Positions 14,829 through 22,010 of a stretch of 22,668 bases of DNA are shown piece by piece; positions within the stretch are counted from its first letter, which is position 1, and each line of letters starts with the position of its first letter. The position numbers and the translations under genes are program-made. Below the pieces are notes generated by a model, which saw only the letters and a list, made by a program, of their open reading frames with translations, was not told where the DNA came from and ran no database searches. The DNA comes from JAFGED01 sp964551295 (GTDB taxonomy: Bacteria > Chloroflexota > Anaerolineae > B4-G1). Location of the stretch: the NCBI GenBank assembly GCA_964551295.1, contig CAZKDJ010000051.1, positions 1 to 22,668 on the forward strand, in the 5' to 3' direction.

Positions 14829-15998
14829 TCACTGCGGCGTGGGGCACGCGTCGTAGGGCTTACCCTCGCCCAGCACCTCGTGGACGACGGACATCCACTC
14901 GCTGATGGGGATTGACTGCGGGCACTTGTCCTCACACTCGCGGCACTGGATGCATTGATCGGCCCCGGCGTTCATGTCCTGCGAGAGCCAGCGGTAGATG
15001 CCGCGCGCGTGATCCAGCTTGTCATAGATCAGGCCGCCGTTGTAGATCTTGAAATTGCGCGGGATGTTGACGCCGTTGGGGCAGGGCATGCAGTATTCGC
15101 ACTGGGTGCAGGGAATGGGGCAGAGCTCCTCGAACTTGGCGCGCACCCGCTTGACCAGCGCCAACTCCTCGGCGGTCAGCGTGCCCACGCCGGATACATC
15201 GGCGCTGGCGACGTTCTCCTCCACCTGCTGCATCGTGCTCATGCCGCTGAGCACAACGGACACCTCGGGCTGGTTCCACAGCCACTGCAAGGCCCAGTCG
15301 GCCGCCGAGCGCTTTTTCGCCGCCGAGTCCCACATCGCCTGGATCTGCGGCGGCGAGTCCACCAGCGCCCCTCCAAGCAGCGGTTCCATGACGACCACCG
15401 CCAGTCCTTTCGAGGCCGCGTATTGCAGCCCCTTGACGCCCGCCTGGTAGTCGACGTCCCTGTAGTTGTACTGGATCTGGCAGAACGTCCAGTCGTACCC
15501 GTCCACGATCTCTTTGAAAACATCGTACACGTCGTGGAAGGAAAAACCCAGGTACCGGATGCGTCCATCAGCGATGGCCCCTTCGGCCCATGCGAACACA
15601 TCCAGGTCGCGCATCTTGGGCCACCTGTTCCCGTTGAGCCCGTGCAAGAGGTAAAAGTCGATGTGACCGGTCTGCAGCTTTTCGAGCTGCTCGTTCAAGA
15701 TCGGGTCGAAATCCTCGGCGGTCTCGACCTTCCAGCAGGGCATCTTGGTTGCCACCTTGACCTTTTCGCGGTACCCACCCTTGAGCGCGCGGCCGAGCAC
15801 GCGCTCGCTGTTGCCGCCGTGGTACGGGTAGGCGGTGTCGCAATAATTCACGCCGTTGTCGATGGCGTAGCGGATCATGCGGGTCGCCTCGGCCTCGTCG
15901 AGGTTGGCGCTGTCGTCCTCGATCGTGGGCAGGCGCATACAGCCAAAGCCAAGCGCCGAGACCTTCCAATCGAGTTTTCCAAACTTACGACATTGCAT
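14829..15998 (-). CDS. Aldo/keto reductase with C-terminal 4Fe-4S ferredoxin module (copy 1)
   Basis: A 389-residue oxidoreductase starting at ATG 15998, with AAGGAG seven bases upstream. Its order of domains is the same as the product of 12656-13819: AKR barrel with the DTAYPYH and ATKMPCW motifs, then PCTQCEYCMPCP and CIQCRECEDKCPQ cluster motifs. By eye the two paralogues agree at roughly three residues in four, so they arose by duplication with one reductase gene now between them. They differ in the loop after the first helix (IEDDSANLDEAEA against VGGESANIDEPQA) and near the C-terminus, where substrate or partner choice could differ. The gene follows the hydroxyacid dehydrogenase gene by 17 bases. 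Confidence 0.9.
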   Translation of the reverse strand: MQCRKFGKLDWKVSALGFGCMRLPTIEDDSANLDEAEATRMIRYAIDNGVNYCDTAYPYHGGNSERVLGRALKGGYREKVKVATKMPCWKVETAEDFDPILNEQLEKLQTGHIDFYLLHGLNGNRWPKMRDLDVFAWAEGAIADGRIRYLGFSFHDVYDVFKEIVDGYDWTFCQIQYNYRDVDYQAGVKGLQYAASKGLAVVVMEPLLGGALVDSPPQIQAMWDSAAKKRSAADWALQWLWNQPEVSVVLSGMSTMQQVEENVASADVSGVGTLTAEELALVKRVRAKFEELCPIPCTQCEYCMPCPNGVNIPRNFKIYNGGLIYDKLDHARGIYRWLSQDMNAGADQCIQCRECEDKCPQSIPISEWMSVVHEVLGEGKPYDACPTPQ

Positions 15999-16015
15999 TT
16001 TCCTGCTCCTTGAAT

Positions 16016-16981
16016 TCAGTATCCCAACTTCTTGTCCACCACGTTGCGTAGCGGCTCGCCGGCCTTGTAGCGCCGCAGGTTGTCCAAAAAGATCGCTATG
16101 GCGCGCTCGTCGTAGCGTGGCGTGAAGCCGGCATAGTGCGCCGTGACAATCACGTTTTCCATGCGCCAAAGCGGCGAGTCCTCCGGCAGTGGTTCCTCTT
16201 CGAATACGTCCAACCCCGCACCGGCGATCCGTCCCTCCTCCAGCGCCCTGATCAGGGCGCGCTCTTTGACGATGCCTCCACGGCCGATGTTGACCAGGTA
16301 AGCCGTCGGCTTCATCGCCCGCAGTTCCCGCTCCCCGATCATCCCGCGCGTCTCGTCTGTCAGCGGGGCCGTGATCACGACAAAGTCCGCCTCAGGCAGC
16401 ACGTCGAGCAGCCGGTCGGGGCCGACCATCGTCTCCACCCCCGCCGCACCGCGCCCGGGATTGCGCCGCACGCCCAACACGCGCATGCCGAACGCCACCG
16501 CAATCTGCGCCGTCCGCTCACCGATGGCGCCCACGCCGATCAGCGCCATGGTCTTGTCCGCTAGCTCAAAGACGTTTCTTTTTTGCTCGTCGAGCATCCA
16601 CTCGCCCCGCGTTTGGTAACGCACGGATTGACCGATCTTCCGGGCAAAGGCCAGCAATAGAGCAAAGATGTGCTCGGTGATGGGAATGGCGTGGATGCCG
16701 GAGGCATTGGTCAACACGAAATTCATCTCGGCGGCCTCAGGGTAGCGCAGAAGCCAATCGGCGCCGGCGGCCCACTGCTGATACCAGCGCAGGTTGCGCG
16801 CCCGCAGCAGCAGGTCGCGCGGGAACTGGCAGGCCGCGATCTCGATATCGTCCAGCGCCGCTTCCATCTCCTCCCGATCTTCTGTCACCAGCAGTCGCAT
16901 ATCGGGCGCGATCTCCTGAATTCGAGTTCGGTACGACTCGGAGAAACGCTCGGGTTCAAATCCGACTAGCATCGTCCTCAT
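16016..16981 (-). CDS. D-isomer-specific 2-hydroxyacid dehydrogenase
   Basis: A 321-residue NAD(P)-dependent dehydrogenase. The Rossmann domain (about 100-285) has GVGAIG (149-154). The catalytic Arg234 lies in NIGRGGIV, Glu263 in DVFEEEP and His282 in TAHYAG. An Ala replaces the common Pro before the His. The family interconverts 2-oxo acids and D-2-hydroxy acids such as glycerate, lactate and glyoxylate. The start overlaps the regulator stop by four bases (ATGA), with its own AAGGAG just upstream, so the two are coupled. Its pairing with three aldo/keto reductases suggests consecutive steps on one carbon skeleton. The exact substrate is not readable. Confidence 0.93.
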   Translation of the reverse strand: MRTMLVGFEPERFSESYRTRIQEIAPDMRLLVTEDREEMEAALDDIEIAACQFPRDLLLRARNLRWYQQWAAGADWLLRYPEAAEMNFVLTNASGIHAIPITEHIFALLLAFARKIGQSVRYQTRGEWMLDEQKRNVFELADKTMALIGVGAIGERTAQIAVAFGMRVLGVRRNPGRGAAGVETMVGPDRLLDVLPEADFVVITAPLTDETRGMIGERELRAMKPTAYLVNIGRGGIVKERALIRALEEGRIAGAGLDVFEEEPLPEDSPLWRMENVIVTAHYAGFTPRYDERAIAIFLDNLRRYKAGEPLRNVVDKKLGY

Positions 16982-17715
16982 TTCTCTCCTTGATCAATTG
17001 CCTCGCCGACGCTGGCAGCTTGGGCCTGCTCTTGCGAGTAGCGGACATGTTGGCACATCGCGCGGCGCGCCTTCTCCGAATCATGCGCTTTGACATGACG
17101 CAGAATGTCTCGATGATAGGCCAGGCTATCCTCGGCCGCGCTGGGGGCCTGGTAGGCCAACAACGCCGCCTCCGACCAAAAACTGCTGATGGCGTTCAGC
17201 AGCACGCTGAACAGATCGTTGTGGGTCGCGGCGGCCAGGGCCGAGTGAAAGGCCAGATCGTGTGTGATGAACTCTTCCGGATCGTCGATGTGGGTTGCCA
17301 TCCCTTCGATGGCTTCCTCCAGCGCCGTGCGATCCTGGTCCGTCGCTCGTTCGGCCGCCAAACCGGCAACCTCGATCTCGATCATATGGCGAACCTCGTA
17401 GACGTTATCTAAAAGGTCTGGGTATTGGCGTAGCTTGAGGAGCAATTGGAGGGGGACGGCGGCATCGCTGGGGCTGATTGCGCGGACAAAAGTACCACAG
17501 CCGGGTTTGACCTCAACGAGTCCGCGCACACTGAGCAAACGGATGGCCTCGCGCACCACCGTGCGGCTGATACCCAGTTGCTCTGCCAGATTGCGCTCGC
17601 TGGGGAGCCTGTCGCCAGGGTAGAGGGACTCGCCGACGATCAACGCCTCAATCTGATCGGCCACCTGTTTATAGAGCTTGTCGTGACAAAGATCAAGATC
17701 AAGCTTGTTGCCCAC
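16978..17715 (-). CDS. FadR-subfamily GntR transcriptional regulator
   Basis: A 245-residue repressor-type regulator. The N-terminal winged helix has LYKQVADQIEALI, GDRLPSERNLAEQLGISRTVVREAIRLL and the wing GLVEVKPGCGTFV. The C-terminal FCD domain has the helical bundle and the metal/ligand-site residues in FITHDLAFHSAL, HNDLF and YHRDILRHVKAHD. I start it at GTG 17715, with AGGGGG nine bases upstream. The longer reading from a TTG at 17781 would begin inside the promoter and read through the operator. It is the first gene of the reductase operon and very likely represses it until a small acid or sugar acid binds the FCD domain. Confidence 0.9.
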   Translation of the reverse strand: MGNKLDLDLCHDKLYKQVADQIEALIVGESLYPGDRLPSERNLAEQLGISRTVVREAIRLLSVRGLVEVKPGCGTFVRAISPSDAAVPLQLLLKLRQYPDLLDNVYEVRHMIEIEVAGLAAERATDQDRTALEEAIEGMATHIDDPEEFITHDLAFHSALAAATHNDLFSVLLNAISSFWSEAALLAYQAPSAAEDSLAYHRDILRHVKAHDSEKARRAMCQHVRYSQEQAQAASVGEAIDQGEK

Positions 17716-17742
17716 AATGACAATCCCCCTCTGTGTTAGCGT

Positions 17743-17755
17743 GTGGTCAGACCAC
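17743..17755. promoter_or_regulatory. FadR-type operator palindrome
   Basis: GTGGTCAGACCAC is a perfect 13-base dyad (with central A) that fits the TGGTNNNACCA consensus of FadR-subfamily regulators. It lies at about +9 to +21 of the predicted transcript, just where a repressor would block initiation or early elongation. The adjacent GntR gene is the obvious ligand, giving autoregulation. Confidence 0.75.
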
Positions 17756-17769
17756 CTGTCCACAGGGCC

Positions 17770-17798
17770 ATTGTAACACAATCAGGGGGATGGGTCAA
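17770..17798 (-). promoter_or_regulatory. Sigma-70 promoter of the GntR/dehydrogenase/reductase operon
   Basis: On the minus strand TTGACC (17793-17798) and TACAAT (17770-17775), each one mismatch from consensus, are separated by exactly 17 bases. The start would be near 17763, about 48 bases before the GTG start at 17715. The operator follows immediately. Confidence 0.8.
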
Positions 17799-17833
17799 CT
17801 CAAGTCCAGATCACTTGCGAAAAAACTCGTTTG

Positions 17834-20164
17834 TTACGATTCTGGCACGCCGAGCAGGGTGAAGCTGAAAACGCTTCCCTCGCCCTCCTCACTCTCGACG
17901 ACCACCTCTCCGCCCAGCTTTTCCACGATACGCCGCACGATGGACAGCCCCAATCCGTGCCCCTTGGTTTGCGCCTGATCGAGCCGGGTAAACGGCCTGA
18001 ACAGGCGCTCCTGCTCCTCCGGCGAGAGGCCGGGACCGTTGTCGCGCACCCAGAAGCGCACCTTGCCCCCCCCTTCCTCCCCCCCACTGGAGGGGACTGA
18101 GGGAGGGAGTTCTTCCGCGCCCATCTCCACTCTCGGGGGCCGACCGCCGTACTTGATGGCATTATCCAGGTAGTTGACCCAAACTTCCTCGACCCACGGG
18201 CCATAGCCCAGCGCTGAGGGCCAAGTCTCGGGCAAGACGATCTCAGCCTGATATTTCTCTATCATATCGACCAGGCGCTGCAGAGATTCGCGCGCGGCAG
18301 CCTCCATATTTAGAGGCTCCATTTCCACCTCTGCCTGGCGCACGCTGGCCAGCAGCAGCAACTCGTCAATGATCCTGCCCATCCTGCGCCCGTTCCGCGC
18401 GATGGCCTGAACGTACTTTTCGATATCCTCGGGCGGCAAGTCGGCGTGGTCCGTTGCCAGTATATCGGCATAACCGATGAGCATGCCCAGCGGGTTCTTT
18501 AGGTCGTGCGCGGCGGTGTGGGCAAAGGCATCCAGTTCCTCGTTGCGCGCTTCCAACTTTGCAGTGTACTGCCGCAACGCCTCCTCCGCTCGCTTGCGCT
18601 CGGTGATATCCTGCTTGATGGCGATGAAGTGGGAGATTTCCCCATCCTCGCCTCGCACTGGCGTGATCGTCATCTCCTCCGTGTACAGAGAGCCGTCCTT
18701 GCGTCGGTTGATGAGCTCCCCATGCCACACCTGCCCGGCGCAGATCGTGCGCCACATGTCCCTGTAGAACTCATCCCCGTGCTGACCTGATTTGAGCAAG
18801 CGGGTATTCTGGCCAATAACTTCCTCCACGGTATAGCCGGTCAGTTGCGTAAAGGCCAGGTTGGCCCACAGAATAGTCCCCTCGTTGTCGGTGATGACAA
18901 TGCCGTTGCCAGCCGCCTTCAGCGCAGCGTCTTGCAGATAAAGTCTCTCCTCCGCTTGCTTGCGTTCGGTGATATCTTGGACGATACCCAGCATGCGGAT
19001 CGCCCGTCCTTCTTCATCCCGGATGACGTTCCCCGTCTCTGCGACCCAGCGAACGGTCCCGTCCGGCCAGACGATGCGATGCTCGATATCATAGTCCGCG
19101 CCCTCGTTTACACAAGCGTTGACCGAATCGACGACGTGCTTGCGATCCTGGGGATGGACACTCTGGAAAAAACCCTCATACGTTGCCGCAAATTCCCCGG
19201 AAGCGAATCCAAACATAGGTTCGACCTGGTCCGACCAGTGCAAATGACCGGTTTGAATGTCCCAATCCCAACTGCCGATGTTGGCCACTCGCTGTGCCAG
19301 CGCATATCGCTCTTCGCCACGCCGCAATGCCTCTTCCGCCTGCTTTTGCTCGGTGATATCCTCGATACACACCAACACCAACTGGCTCTCCATGACGTCG
19401 ATGGGCGTCGTCGACACGAGGAGATGCGTTTCCTTCAATAGCTCCTCACGAATGAACGAAAGGGTGGCCTCCACCTGGTAATAGCTTTTTCCTGTTTCGA
19501 AGGTATCCAATACCACACGGCGCACCACGCAATCATCGCAAGAAGGCCCAAACCCACAGCCCTGGGGATCGTCCAGCGCGTGAAGACAGCGCAACGCCTC
19601 CCCTCCACGAAGTCCGATCATCTCCTCGGCCGGGCGATTGCTGAACTCTATCGCGGCACGATTGGTTTTCCGCACCCGCCTCTCCTGATCCACGAGCATC
19701 ATCGCCACCGGCGCATTGTTGAATATTGCAGCAAGTTCTCCCTGACTCTCCCGCAGCGCCTCCTCTGCTCGCTTGCGCGCCTGTCGTGTTTCCGCCTCCT
19801 GTAAGGCTCGCTCGACGGCAGATCCCAGGCGAACCAGATGATCCTTCATCACATAATCGTGGGCACCGCTCTTCATAGCTTCGACTGCCACGTCCTCGCC
19901 GATGACGCCGGAGGCAATGATGAAGGGCAGGCCGAGGCCACTCTCATTCGCCATCGCCAGCGCTTCCAATCCATCGAACCCTGGCATATAATAGTCCGCG
20001 ATGATCACGTCCCATGCCTGGCTGGAGAGCGCAGCGCTGAAGGCTTTGGCTGTATCAACTCGTTCAAAGCTGACGTCGTAACCGCTTCGTTCCAATTCCA
20101 ACACGATCAGTCTTGCGTCGCCTTCCGAATCCTCAACAAGCAGTGCGCGGAGTAGCGTGCTCAT
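17834..20164 (-). CDS. Receiver-PAS-PAS-PAS histidine kinase
   Basis: A 776-residue soluble hybrid kinase starting at ATG 20164, with AGGAG six bases upstream; the frame runs further upstream but through the promoter. The N-terminal receiver domain (1-125) has Asp57 (IIADYYMPG), Ser85 and Lys107. The first PAS domain (about 142-272) carries four cysteines, C193, C203, C209 and C212, in a GCGFGPSCDDC context. The second (about 285-403) and third (about 408-524) PAS domains are ordinary, each followed by the DITExKxAEE linker. The HisKA has His553 (AAHDLKNP), the ATPase Asn668 and G boxes DNGPGL and GHGLGL. A Pro/Gly/Glu-rich insert (684-700) interrupts the ATPase fold before the G1 box. There is no transmembrane segment, so it senses cytoplasmic cues and is itself an input for another kinase. 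No output regulator gene is adjacent. Confidence 0.92.
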   Translation of the reverse strand: MSTLLRALLVEDSEGDARLIVLELERSGYDVSFERVDTAKAFSAALSSQAWDVIIADYYMPGFDGLEALAMANESGLGLPFIIASGVIGEDVAVEAMKSGAHDYVMKDHLVRLGSAVERALQEAETRQARKRAEEALRESQGELAAIFNNAPVAMMLVDQERRVRKTNRAAIEFSNRPAEEMIGLRGGEALRCLHALDDPQGCGFGPSCDDCVVRRVVLDTFETGKSYYQVEATLSFIREELLKETHLLVSTTPIDVMESQLVLVCIEDITEQKQAEEALRRGEERYALAQRVANIGSWDWDIQTGHLHWSDQVEPMFGFASGEFAATYEGFFQSVHPQDRKHVVDSVNACVNEGADYDIEHRIVWPDGTVRWVAETGNVIRDEEGRAIRMLGIVQDITERKQAEERLYLQDAALKAAGNGIVITDNEGTILWANLAFTQLTGYTVEEVIGQNTRLLKSGQHGDEFYRDMWRTICAGQVWHGELINRRKDGSLYTEEMTITPVRGEDGEISHFIAIKQDITERKRAEEALRQYTAKLEARNEELDAFAHTAAHDLKNPLGMLIGYADILATDHADLPPEDIEKYVQAIARNGRRMGRIIDELLLLASVRQAEVEMEPLNMEAAARESLQRLVDMIEKYQAEIVLPETWPSALGYGPWVEEVWVNYLDNAIKYGGRPPRVEMGAEELPPSVPSSGGEEGGGKVRFWVRDNGPGLSPEEQERLFRPFTRLDQAQTKGHGLGLSIVRRIVEKLGGEVVVESEEGEGSVFSFTLLGVPES

Positions 20165-20207
20165 TTGACTCTCCTTATGTGACTGCCTTCCAAAGAGTGA
20201 CGAGCAG

Positions 20208-20247
20208 TGTATCATTCCCATTATAGTGCAAACGCAGCAATGATACA
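20208..20247. promoter_or_regulatory. Inverted repeat around the kinase promoter
   Basis: TGTATCATT (20208-20216) and AATGATACA (20239-20247) are exact 9-base inverted repeats with a 22-base gap, so the half-site centres are about three helical turns apart. They flank the -10 and overlap the -35 of the minus-strand promoter. This fits binding by a dimer or by two cooperating dimers. No regulator is assigned. Confidence 0.45.
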
Positions 20248-20248
20248 A
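20220..20248 (-). promoter_or_regulatory. Predicted promoter of the PAS histidine kinase
   Basis: On the minus strand TTGTAT (20243-20248) lies 17 bases upstream of a perfect TATAAT (20220-20225). The leader would be about 50 bases. Confidence 0.6.
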
Positions 20249-20321
20249 TTGAGGTCTTATTTGGCTTCCCCTTTGCTTGGTAGGCATGTGCCCAACGAGA
20301 GCCTTACAGGGCAAAGGGATT

Positions 20322-20350
20322 TTGTCCCCATCCTTGTCCAATGGTATAAT
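20322..20350 (+). promoter_or_regulatory. Predicted promoter of the zinc-ribbon/EAD gene pair
   Basis: TTGTCC (20322-20327) lies 17 bases upstream of a perfect TATAAT (20345-20350), about 30 bases before the ATG at 20382. Together with the kinase promoter it makes 20165-20381 a true divergent regulatory region; no gene is seen in it. Confidence 0.6.
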
Positions 20351-20381
20351 CCTGTCATCGAGAACGTAAAGAGGTGCGCAC

Positions 20382-20966
20382 ATGAAATGCCCCAACTGTG
20401 GCGGCCACAATCCCGACTATAGACGCAAATGCAAGTACTGCAGCGCGGTTCTGGACCGTCCTCCCCTGGCTCCCGATCAAGAGAACCTGCGCGATCAGCT
20501 TCTGTCGATGAGCCTGGGCGTGGAAGATCTGTTCACCCTGGCCTTTGGCCTGGGCATCGATTGGCACGAGATGGAAGAGGAACAGGGCGAGGCGGAAAAG
20601 GCCGAGATGATGGCGCGCATGTTGGCCTCCGAAGGGCGCGTCAGCGAGGTGTCACACGCCCTGGGGGATTTCAAGTTCCCCGCGAGCTATGCCCCCCTGC
20701 CCGGCCCCTACCCTGACAACGTGTACCTGACTTATGTCTTTGCCGTGCAGAACATCACCAGCCTGGCCCAGCTCCAGGATCTGTGCGACCAGTTGGACCT
20801 GGGGGATGCCGAGACGCTGCCGGGGGCGGCCCTGCCCCACAAAATTCGCGAGGCGCTGCGGCTGGCCAAGCAGTACAACAGGCTGACCCGGGCCCACGAG
20901 TGGCTGCGAACACTCAAGCCCAAAGAAGGGTTGAAACGGCCCGACCGGCGTCGTCGCCGGTCGTAG
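20382..20966 (+). CDS. Zinc-ribbon protein with two effector-associated-domain-like helical modules
   Basis: A 194-residue protein. An N-terminal zinc ribbon (Cys3, Cys6, Cys17, Cys20) is followed by a helical module at 35-94: LRDQLLSMSL, then LAFGLGIDWHEM, then EKAEMMARMLASEGRVSEVSHAL. This order (leading helix, L-x-F/C-x-LGIDY/W, K-A-x-x-x-R/M-L-x-x-x-x-G-R-x-x-E) is the one I know from bacterial effector-associated death-fold domains (EADs). A second, more diverged module at about 127-178 repeats it (LCDQLDLGDAETLPG, then KIREALRLAKQYNRLTRAHEWL). The tail is very basic. The assignment is by pattern only. EADs act as adaptors joining sensors to effectors in conflict and cell-death systems. 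Here a zinc ribbon stands in place of an effector. It is followed at 22 bases by a membrane protein gene. A GAGG ribosome site precedes the ATG. Confidence 0.6.
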   Translation: MKCPNCGGHNPDYRRKCKYCSAVLDRPPLAPDQENLRDQLLSMSLGVEDLFTLAFGLGIDWHEMEEEQGEAEKAEMMARMLASEGRVSEVSHALGDFKFPASYAPLPGPYPDNVYLTYVFAVQNITSLAQLQDLCDQLDLGDAETLPGAALPHKIREALRLAKQYNRLTRAHEWLRTLKPKEGLKRPDRRRRRS

Positions 20967-20988
20967 AACGCGCGATCAGGAGAATATT

Positions 20989-21948
20989 ATGAGAACGGGG
21001 CGCCGCCGCAAGAAGCAAGCTCCAGAGGAGCAGCAACCTACCCCAACGCCAAAGCCCTCAAGCAGGCCTGCGCGCACGCCTTCACGCTTTCCCTTACGTC
21101 GAGGTCTCGTCCCGATACTGGCCATAGCCGCTGTTCTCTGCGTGCTCGTCATCGGCATACTCGTGTGTGGCCGGTCTTGCTTCGCGCCGAAGGCGGAGAC
21201 CTATCTGCCGGTCACCGCCGAGGGCTCCTGGCAGACCACGGTCGAGGTGCTGGTGCCGCAGATGGTGCGCAGTGAGGGCTGGCGCTCCGACTGCGAGTCC
21301 GACCCCGACTGTACGGTGCTCTCCGGTACGTGCCAGATGCGCCCGCGCGAGGACAAGTTCACCGAGAACCAGGTCGACGAATACGACGATTACGCCTACA
21401 ATATCTACTACGAGGAAGAAGAGGACAAGATCTACGAGGCGTCTGGCACCGACTTTGCGGTCACCGAGCTGAACCCGCCGAAGGATTGGGTGGAGGAGGA
21501 TCGCCACTACACCGCCGAGGAGTGGCTGGACGAGGAGACGTGCCAGTACACGAACTATACCGTGTGGATCACCGACCCTGGCGACGCGACGCAGGAGATC
21601 GAGGTGGTGCTATCGGAGTGCGAGGTTTGGGAGCACGTCGTGGTGAAAGAACGTATTTACGAGAATGAAGAATACTGCCAGACAGAGGTCTTGGATACAT
21701 TGGCGGTGAAAGACACGCTCACGGAGAGCGGCAGCGGCGCGGACGTGGCCTGGCCCAACGCACAGACTCCCGCCGACGGCAAGCTGGAGCGCGAGTTCAA
21801 CGGCACCGTGGTCTTTCGCGCCGATGGGGTGGAGCACACCGTGCGCACGGATGACGAGAGCGCTTACGTGCGCTATGTGACCGTCCCTCACTACCTGGGC
21901 CTGGACAAGAATGGCAAGGTGGTAAGCGTCACCGATAGAGCGCCGTGA
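20989..21948 (+). CDS. Single-pass membrane protein with acidic Cys-containing ectodomain
   Basis: A 319-residue protein of unrecognised family. A basic, Pro/Thr-rich cytoplasmic segment (1-38) leads to one transmembrane helix (about 40-60). The remaining 255 or so residues should lie outside. The ectodomain is beta-rich and acidic (for example EYDDYAYNIYYEEEEDKIYE at 131-150). It has six cysteines (102, 108, 115, 185, 211, 230) that could form disulfides. Sequences such as WQTTVEVLVPQMVRSEGW and YTVWITDPG look like strands of an Ig-like or adhesion-type fold, but this is impression only. AGGAG lies six bases before the ATG. It is in one unit with the zinc-ribbon/EAD gene, and may be its membrane anchor or partner. 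Confidence 0.7.
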   Translation: MRTGRRRKKQAPEEQQPTPTPKPSSRPARTPSRFPLRRGLVPILAIAAVLCVLVIGILVCGRSCFAPKAETYLPVTAEGSWQTTVEVLVPQMVRSEGWRSDCESDPDCTVLSGTCQMRPREDKFTENQVDEYDDYAYNIYYEEEEDKIYEASGTDFAVTELNPPKDWVEEDRHYTAEEWLDEETCQYTNYTVWITDPGDATQEIEVVLSECEVWEHVVVKERIYENEEYCQTEVLDTLAVKDTLTESGSGADVAWPNAQTPADGKLEREFNGTVVFRADGVEHTVRTDDESAYVRYVTVPHYLGLDKNGKVVSVTDRAP

Positions 21949-21956
21949 AATAGAAA

Positions 21957-22005
21957 GACCTCGGAGGTTTCTGGCGAACCAAAGGTTCGCACAACCTCCG
22001 AGGTC
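21957..22005. terminator. Long nested hairpin between convergent genes, probable terminator and dispersed repeat
   Basis: A perfect 13-bp stem, GACCTCGGAGGTT (21957-21969) with AACCTCCGAGGTC (21993-22005), encloses a second perfect 7-bp stem, GCGAACC (21974-21980) with GGTTCGC (21984-21990), around an AAA loop. It fills the gap between the convergent genes at 20989-21948 and 22011-22667. T-rich tracts follow on the minus side (TCTTTCTATTT) and weakly on the plus side. It therefore probably terminates both transcripts. The near-symmetry and lack of coding role also suit a mobile palindromic repeat. Confidence 0.65.
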
Positions 22006-22010
22006 TACAT

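Noticed and set aside
17716..17781. Upstream TTG start for the GntR regulator
   Set aside because: It would begin within the promoter spacer and translate the operator; GTG 17715 has a proper ribosome site and starts where the family homology begins.
20165..20410. N-terminal extension of the PAS kinase
   Set aside because: The frame crosses both divergent promoters and overlaps the zinc-ribbon gene start. The receiver domain starts cleanly at ATG 20164 with AGGAG upstream.
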